Assembly (NCBI GenBank): GCA_039683515.1
Contig: JBDKRG010000014.1
Location: 1 to 36,903, forward strand
Origin: JAJFUE01 sp039683515
Lineage (GTDB): Bacteria; Sumerlaeota; Sumerlaeia; MVZB01
DNA: 36,903 bases
Direction of reading: 5' to 3'
The notes under the pieces were generated by a model. That model worked only from the letters and a program-made list of their open reading frames with translations, ran no database searches and had not been told where the DNA came from. This document shows, piece by piece, positions 32,222-36,903 of the stretch (the stretch's first letter is position 1; each line of letters opens with the position of its first letter). A program made the translations under genes and the position numbers.

Positions 32222-33868
32222 ATGAAAACCACCTATTTCCTTTTGCTTCTCCCCATCCTGCTTCTTCTCGCCTGCATGCCCGACCAGCGCGAGGCGCGCC
32301 GGAAGGCGGGCGAGGCGGTCATTAATATCGGGGCCGATCCGCGAACGCTCGACCCGAGCAAGTCGACCGACAATATTTCGGCGCGCGCCATCCTGTGTTT
32401 TACGCGCGGCCTCACGACGCTCGACGAGAACGGCAAGGCCCGGCCCGAGCTCGCCGAAAGCTGGGAGGTGCGCGATGGCGGCATGACGTGGGTCTTCAAG
32501 CTGCGGCCGGCCAAGTGGAGCAATGGCGAGCCGGTCACGGCGCTCGACTTCCAGTACGCGTGGGTCGAGCGCATGCTCAACCCCGAGTTCCGGGCCGAAT
32601 ACGCCTACATGCTGTTTTATATCCGCGGCGCGCGAACGTATTACGAGGCCCGCGCCAAGGAAATCGCCGACAAGGTCAAGGAGACGCGGCTGTCGACCGG
32701 GACGGTGTGGGTCACGGCGCTCGCCCCCGACCAGCTCATGGTCCAGCTCGAAAACCCGACGCCGTTCTTCGCCGAGGTCGTGGCGCACCATTCCTACTTC
32801 CCGGTCTGCGAGAAGGTCGCGCGGGAGAACCCCGGCTGGGCCCAGCGCGCCGAAACCTACGTCGGCAACGGGCCGTTCAAGATGACCGAATACACGCCGG
32901 CCAAGCAGATCGTCGGCGAGAAGAACCCCGGCTACTGGGACGCGGCCAATGTGGGGCTGAAAAAAATCACGCTGCGGATGATCGAGAAGGAATCGGGCGA
33001 GCGCGCCTCGTTCGACACCGGCGAGATCGACGGCACCCAGCAGGTCCCCCGGCCCGACATCGACGAACTCAAGAAGCGGCCCGAATATCGGGTAACGCCG
33101 AATGACTCGGTGTATTTCCTGAACCTCAACTGCGAGCGCGACACGTTCACGGACCCGCGGGTGCGGCGCGCGCTGGCGCTGGCGATCGACCGCAAGGCGA
33201 TCGTCACCAACGTCATGCGCGCCGGCGAGGCCGTCGCCGGGGGGCTCGTCCCGCCGGCCCTTTACGCCGACCCCCCGGCCGCGTTCTTCCCCGACTACAA
33301 GCCCGACGAGGCGCGCCGCCTCCTGGCCGCGGCCGGATTCCCCGGCGGCAAGGGCTTCCCCCGGATCAAGTACCTGTATAACCGGATGGATTACCATACA
33401 TTAATCGCGCAGGTCATCCAGGAGCAGTGGAAGCGCGAGCTGGGGATCGTCATGGACGTGGAGGCGCAGGAATTCCGGGTGCTGATCGACAACCGCCGCG
33501 CCGGGAAGTTCGACGTGGCGCGGGCCGGGTGGGCGGCCGACTTCGCCGACCCGATCAATTTCCTCGAAATCTTCGATTCCAAGTCCGAGAACAACGATTC
33601 GCACTGGAAGAACAAGGGCTACGACGAGCTCTTGCAGAAGGCCCGGCACGAGGCGGATGCGGCCAACCGGCAGGCGGCGCTCAAGGCCGCCGAGGCCTAC
33701 CTGATGGACGCCATGCCGGCCATCCCGATCTTTTTCCACACGCAGCCGTACCTGTGCGCCGAGGGGCTGAATTATGAGCTGAACCCGATGACGCTGTTTG
33801 ACGCCGCGCGGCTGGCTTGGATCGCTCCGGGAGCGGGGGCGGCGCAGCCCTCCCCAAAGCAGCAGTAA
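32222..33868 (+). CDS. OppA-like ABC transporter substrate-binding lipoprotein
   Basis: This is a 548-residue lipoprotein: hydrophobic signal with lipobox LLAC, Cys18 lipidated. The mature part has the SBP_bac_5 features NIGADPRTLDPSKSTDN near the start, WTFKLRPAKWSNGEPV-like (VFKLRPAKWSNGEPVTALDF), a central NGPFKMTEYTPAKQIVGEKN block and a FLNLNCERDTFTDPRVRRAL segment. Such proteins bind oligopeptides or nickel and deliver them to a permease. No opp permease or ATPase genes are adjacent, so it is an orphan in this window. The Shine-Dalgarno AGGATTGATTC lies within the duplicated leader unit. Confidence 0.9.
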   Translation: MKTTYFLLLLPILLLLACMPDQREARRKAGEAVINIGADPRTLDPSKSTDNISARAILCFTRGLTTLDENGKARPELAESWEVRDGGMTWVFKLRPAKWSNGEPVTALDFQYAWVERMLNPEFRAEYAYMLFYIRGARTYYEARAKEIADKVKETRLSTGTVWVTALAPDQLMVQLENPTPFFAEVVAHHSYFPVCEKVARENPGWAQRAETYVGNGPFKMTEYTPAKQIVGEKNPGYWDAANVGLKKITLRMIEKESGERASFDTGEIDGTQQVPRPDIDELKKRPEYRVTPNDSVYFLNLNCERDTFTDPRVRRALALAIDRKAIVTNVMRAGEAVAGGLVPPALYADPPAAFFPDYKPDEARRLLAAAGFPGGKGFPRIKYLYNRMDYHTLIAQVIQEQWKRELGIVMDVEAQEFRVLIDNRRAGKFDVARAGWAADFADPINFLEIFDSKSENNDSHWKNKGYDELLQKARHEADAANRQAALKAAEAYLMDAMPAIPIFFHTQPYLCAEGLNYELNPMTLFDAARLAWIAPGAGAAQPSPKQQ

Positions 33869-33916
33869 GTTTAATATTTACAATGATCCGCACAAGCCAT
33901 GAAATCAAAGATTTGA

Positions 33917-33945
33917 TTGACAATCGGCTCGCGTTTCGCTCTAAT
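33917..33945 (+). promoter_or_regulatory. Near-consensus promoter of gyrB
   Basis: TTGACA (33917-33922), a 17-bp spacer and TCTAAT (33940-33945) give a strong sigma-70-type promoter about 220 nt before gyrB. No other promoter in the window is this close to consensus. Confidence 0.7.
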
Positions 33946-34162
33946 GGTGGGGCGAGGGCGATACTTGACGGCCGCGTGGTTCATTGGGCGCTCAAAACCG
34001 CCTCAAAAAAGCCCCGTACGGGACGCTAAAACGCAAAACGAGACCCCGGCCGATTTTTCCATCATGATTTTCACGCCGTCCCCCTCGGATCTGGACCCCA
34101 TGGCCCGCACCCAACCCTATCGCCCCGGTCCCAACTCGCCCGCAAAGGATATGTAAACAACC

Positions 34163-36724
34163 ATGAGCGTCGACTCCGCCGCCGGCTCCAAAAAGCACGT
34201 CTACTCGAGCAAGGATATTCAGGTCCTGGAAGGACGCGAAGCCGTCCGCAAACGCCCGGCCATGTACATCAGCAACACGGGCGCCCTCGGCCTGCATCAC
34301 CTCGTCTACGAGGTCGTCGACAACTCGATCGACGAGGCGATGGGGGGCTACTGCGACAAGATCGACATCACGATCCACGAGGACAACTGCGTTTCGATCG
34401 CCGACAACGGCCGCGGCATCCCCGTCGAGGAGCACCACGCCAAGAAGGGCAAGTCGACGCTCGAGGTCGTCATGACGATCCTCCACGCCGGCGGCAAGTT
34501 CGACAACGAAGCCTACCAGTTCAGCGCGGGCCTGCACGGCGTCGGCGTCTCGGTCGTCAACTTCCTCTCGGAGTGGCTCGAGGCCGAGGTCAAGCGCGAC
34601 GGCAAGATCTTCTTCATGAAGTTCGAGCGCGGCCTGGCCAAGGAGGCGCTGCGCCAGATCGGCCAGAGCAAGAAGACCGGCACCACCGTCCGCTTCAAGC
34701 CGGACCCGGAAATCTTCGAGGTCCTCGATTTCAGCTACGACACGCTGGCGGCGCGCCTGCGCGAGCTGGCGTTCCTCAACGCCGGCATCCAGATCAGCCT
34801 GAGCGACGAGCGCTCGGGCAAGAACAACGTCTGGATGTACAAGGGCGGCATCCTCGAATTCATCAAGCACCTGGGCGCCAGCAAGGAGCTGGTCCACCCC
34901 AAGCCGATCTACTTCAAGCGCTCCAAGCAGTTCGAGCGCGTCGACCGCGAGACCGGCCAGGCGCGGCCGGAGGCGATGGAGCTCGAGGTCGCGATCCAGT
35001 ACAACGACGGCTACGACGAAAACGTCCTGACGTTCGCCAACAACATCAATACCAAGGACGGCGGCTCGCACCTGATGGGCTTCCGCAAGGCCCTGACCCG
35101 CACCATCAACGACTACGCCAACAAGAACGAGCTGCTCAAGAAGTTCGACGGCTCGATCACGGGCGACGACGTGCGCGAGGGCCTGACCGCCATCATCTCG
35201 ATCAAGATTTCCAACCCGCAGTTCGAGGGCCAGAACAAGGGCCGGCTGCTGAACCCCGAAGTGGCCGGCTGGGTCGAGACGACCGTCAACGAGGCGCTGG
35301 CCGAATACCTCGAGGAGAACCCGGCCGTCGCCCGCCGCGTCATCGACAAGGGGCTGACCGCGGCCAAGGCCCGCCTGGCGGCCCGCAAGGCGCGCGAAAT
35401 CGTTCGCAAGAGCGCGATGGACATCACCGCCCTGCCCGGCAAGCTCGCCGACTGCTCCGAGAAGGACGCCTCGCTGTGCGAGCTCTACCTGGTCGAGGGC
35501 GATTCGGCCGGCGGCTCGGCCAAGCAGGGGCGCGACCGCCACTTCCAGGCGATCCTGCCGCTGCGCGGCAAGATCATCAACGTCGAGAAGGCGCGGCTGG
35601 ACCGCGTCCTGTCCAACAACGAAATCCGCACGATGGTCACCGCGCTCGGCACCGGCATCGGCCAGGACACGTTCGACCTCGGCAAGCTGCGCTACCACAA
35701 GATCATCATCATGACCGACGCCGACGTCGACGGCGCGCACATCCGCACGCTGCTGCTGACGTTCTTCTTCCGCCAGTTCAAGGATCTCATCTCGGCCGGG
35801 CATGTCTACATCGCCCAGCCGCCGCTCTACCTCGTCAAGAAGGGGCGCCAGGAGCAGTACCTCGACAACGAGGAGCAGCGCGACCGCTACCTGCTCAACC
35901 TCGCCGCCGACTCGACGCGCGTCGAATTCCGCACGCGCGGCAACGGCAAGCACCCCGTCGAGATCAGCAAGACGACGCTGCGCCAGCTGCTCGACGACGT
36001 CATCGAGCTCGGCCGCCTGAGCACGGTCGCGCGCCGCAAGGGCGCCCCGATCATGACGCTCATCGGCATGCGCAACAACGGCGGCAAGCTGCCGCGCTTC
36101 ATGGTCACGCTCGCCGACGAAAACAAGTTCGCGTGGGACGAAGAGTCCCTCGCCACGCTGATCGAGCAGCTCGAGGAGCAAAACCACGAGGACGAGGTCC
36201 AGGTCGAGGGCGAGGCCGAGGACCAGCCGGACCTGTTCGACAAGGCCGACGCCGAAATCCCCGAAAAGAAGATCCGGCACACCGTCACCGAATTCCCCGA
36301 GGCCTACAAGGTCGAGGCGATCGTCGGCCGGCTCGAGAAGCTCGGCCTGCCGCTCGAGCTGATCGTCCCGCAGGAATTCGAGATCGACCCGGCCAACCCG
36401 TTCGACGAGTATCACCCGTTCACGGTCTTCGACGGCGACAAGAAGTCGCTGCCGGCCGACTCGCTCCCCGAGCTGCTGGACCGCGTGCGCGAGATCTGCG
36501 CCAAGGGGGTCACCGTCAAGCGCTTCAAAGGCCTCGGTGAAATGGACCCGCCGCAGCTGTGGGACACGACGATGAACCCGGCCACGCGCCGCCTGGTGCA
36601 GGTCCAGCTCAACGACGCGATCGAGGCCGACCGGATCTTCACGATCCTGATGGGCGACCAGGTCGACCCGCGCCGCCGGTTCATCCAGCAAAACGCCCCC
36701 GAAGTGCGCAACCTGGACGTGTAA
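34163..36724 (+). CDS. gyrB: DNA gyrase subunit B
   Basis: This is an 853-residue GyrB, the ATPase half of gyrase, which introduces negative supercoils with GyrA. The GHKL ATPase shows Glu50 and Asn54 (EVVDNSIDEA), DNGRGIP at 81-87 and GLHGVGVS at 123-130. TOPRIM shows EGDSAGG at 445-451 and the DADVDG aspartates at 519, 521 and 523. The C-terminal GyrB signature KRFKGLGEM and the final NPATRRL block are intact. It has an inserted segment at about 630-760, as in longer Gram-negative GyrB proteins. AAAGGA precedes the ATG at a rather long distance of 13 nt. gyrA is not in the window. Confidence 0.97.
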   Translation: MSVDSAAGSKKHVYSSKDIQVLEGREAVRKRPAMYISNTGALGLHHLVYEVVDNSIDEAMGGYCDKIDITIHEDNCVSIADNGRGIPVEEHHAKKGKSTLEVVMTILHAGGKFDNEAYQFSAGLHGVGVSVVNFLSEWLEAEVKRDGKIFFMKFERGLAKEALRQIGQSKKTGTTVRFKPDPEIFEVLDFSYDTLAARLRELAFLNAGIQISLSDERSGKNNVWMYKGGILEFIKHLGASKELVHPKPIYFKRSKQFERVDRETGQARPEAMELEVAIQYNDGYDENVLTFANNINTKDGGSHLMGFRKALTRTINDYANKNELLKKFDGSITGDDVREGLTAIISIKISNPQFEGQNKGRLLNPEVAGWVETTVNEALAEYLEENPAVARRVIDKGLTAAKARLAARKAREIVRKSAMDITALPGKLADCSEKDASLCELYLVEGDSAGGSAKQGRDRHFQAILPLRGKIINVEKARLDRVLSNNEIRTMVTALGTGIGQDTFDLGKLRYHKIIIMTDADVDGAHIRTLLLTFFFRQFKDLISAGHVYIAQPPLYLVKKGRQEQYLDNEEQRDRYLLNLAADSTRVEFRTRGNGKHPVEISKTTLRQLLDDVIELGRLSTVARRKGAPIMTLIGMRNNGGKLPRFMVTLADENKFAWDEESLATLIEQLEEQNHEDEVQVEGEAEDQPDLFDKADAEIPEKKIRHTVTEFPEAYKVEAIVGRLEKLGLPLELIVPQEFEIDPANPFDEYHPFTVFDGDKKSLPADSLPELLDRVREICAKGVTVKRFKGLGEMDPPQLWDTTMNPATRRLVQVQLNDAIEADRIFTILMGDQVDPRRRFIQQNAPEVRNLDV

Positions 36725-36761
36725 ATGGGCCGAAGCCCATGTTAAGCCCGCTTCAGCGGGC
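36725..36761 (+). terminator. Two tandem tetraloop hairpins after gyrB
   Basis: ATGGGC-CGAA-GCCCAT (36725-36740) and GCCCGC-TTCA-GCGGGC (36746-36761) follow the gyrB stop directly. There is no T-run, so they may stabilise the mRNA end or act as weak terminators. Confidence 0.45.
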
Positions 36762-36802
36762 GCGCCGTTAGAGCGAAACAAAAGTTTTCCGGCCACAGGA
36801 AT

Positions 36803-36890
36803 CGCCGGCGAGGGCGCCGGCGCCACAGTGCGATAAGCTATTCAATACTAAATAGCTGTTTTCGATGTGGGGCCGGCGCCCCCGCCGGCC
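36803..36890. repeat. Nested GC/AT palindromic element after gyrB
   Basis: GC-rich arms 36803-36827 and 36866-36890 match in about 22 of 25 bases. They enclose an AT-rich inner stem AGCTATT (36836-36842) / AATAGCT (36851-36857) with an 8-nt loop. The layout is like a small non-autonomous palindromic element. Confidence 0.65.
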
Positions 36891-36903
36891 ATTCACGCAT
36901 TCT

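Noticed and set aside
33917..34156. 79-codon open frame in the gyrB leader
   Set aside because: It overlaps the strong promoter boxes, lacks a Shine-Dalgarno sequence and shows no protein-like features.
33933..36779. 12-bp inverted match (GTTTCGCTCTAA and its complement) flanking gyrB as possible mobile-element ends
   Set aside because: Tens of 12-bp inverted matches are expected by chance in a window of this size. There is no transposase, and the left copy lies in the promoter -10 region.
33992..36826. Very long open frame on the minus strand opposite gyrB, and similar ones opposite pnp and the ATP-grasp gene
   Set aside because: They mirror conserved housekeeping genes, have Val/Ala/Asp/Arg-rich low-complexity translations and no ribosome-binding sites, so they are antisense shadows.

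Overview
The window looks like chromosomal DNA from a high-GC, Gram-negative, uncultured-type bacterium, possibly a planctomycete-like, Sumerlaeota-like or Hydrogenedentota-like lineage. The lineage is inferred and not established. The support is indirect: a lipoprotein and many secreted proteins built from PQQ-type propellers, VCBS repeats, Calx-beta and DUF4214 modules, a BshA-type bacillithiol enzyme, an Arg/Gly-rich tail on PNPase, and intergenic space crowded with short palindromic and tandem repeat families.

Layout. 1-200 is repeat-rich non-coding DNA. 201-2000 (-) encodes a secreted protein with Asp/Gly-rich calcium-loop-like repeats. 2244-5688 (+) is a tight three-gene operon: C39-like papain-fold protein, RLAN/RimK-type ATP-grasp ligase and GCS2-type carboxylate-amine ligase. 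5809-6579 (+) is a DUF2975-like membrane protein with a YozG-like Xre regulator. 6708-8663 (+) is a GT-C-like polytopic membrane protein. 8697-10691 (-) is a secreted FN3/Calx-beta/DUF4214 protein. 10930-11433 (+) is a glutathione-peroxidase-family enzyme. 11457-12571 (-) is an AT-rich islet with an SDH/Clp-fold serine protease and a small overlapping upstream gene. 13064-16139 (+) holds rpsO and pnp, separated by a strongly structured 480-bp leader. 16282-18823 (-) holds two tandem PQQ-like propeller genes. 18931-20103 (+) is bshA. 20277-23012 (+) is a VCBS/beta-helix secreted protein. 23166-29770 (-) is a five-gene operon of an ABC exporter-like system: three paralogous six-helix membrane proteins, one large membrane-anchored periplasmic protein and one ATPase. 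29992-30864 (+) is an SDR oxidoreductase. 31018-31830 (-) is purQ. 32222-33868 (+) is an OppA-like lipoprotein. 34163-36724 (+) is gyrB.

The genes fall into three sorts. Housekeeping genes (rpsO, pnp, purQ, gyrB) anchor the chromosome. Envelope and secreted genes fill most of the remainder. Two clusters look like functional systems that are not well characterised: the peptidase/ATP-grasp/GCS2 trio, which could build and trim an amide-linked metabolite or peptide tag, and the three-permease ABC operon. A separate layer is the repeat content. At least seven families of short intergenic repeats occupy nearly every gap. In places they supply the stop codon, the Shine-Dalgarno sequence or a duplicated start region of neighbouring genes.

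All assignments rest on reading the sequence and recalling family motifs. No database search was run.
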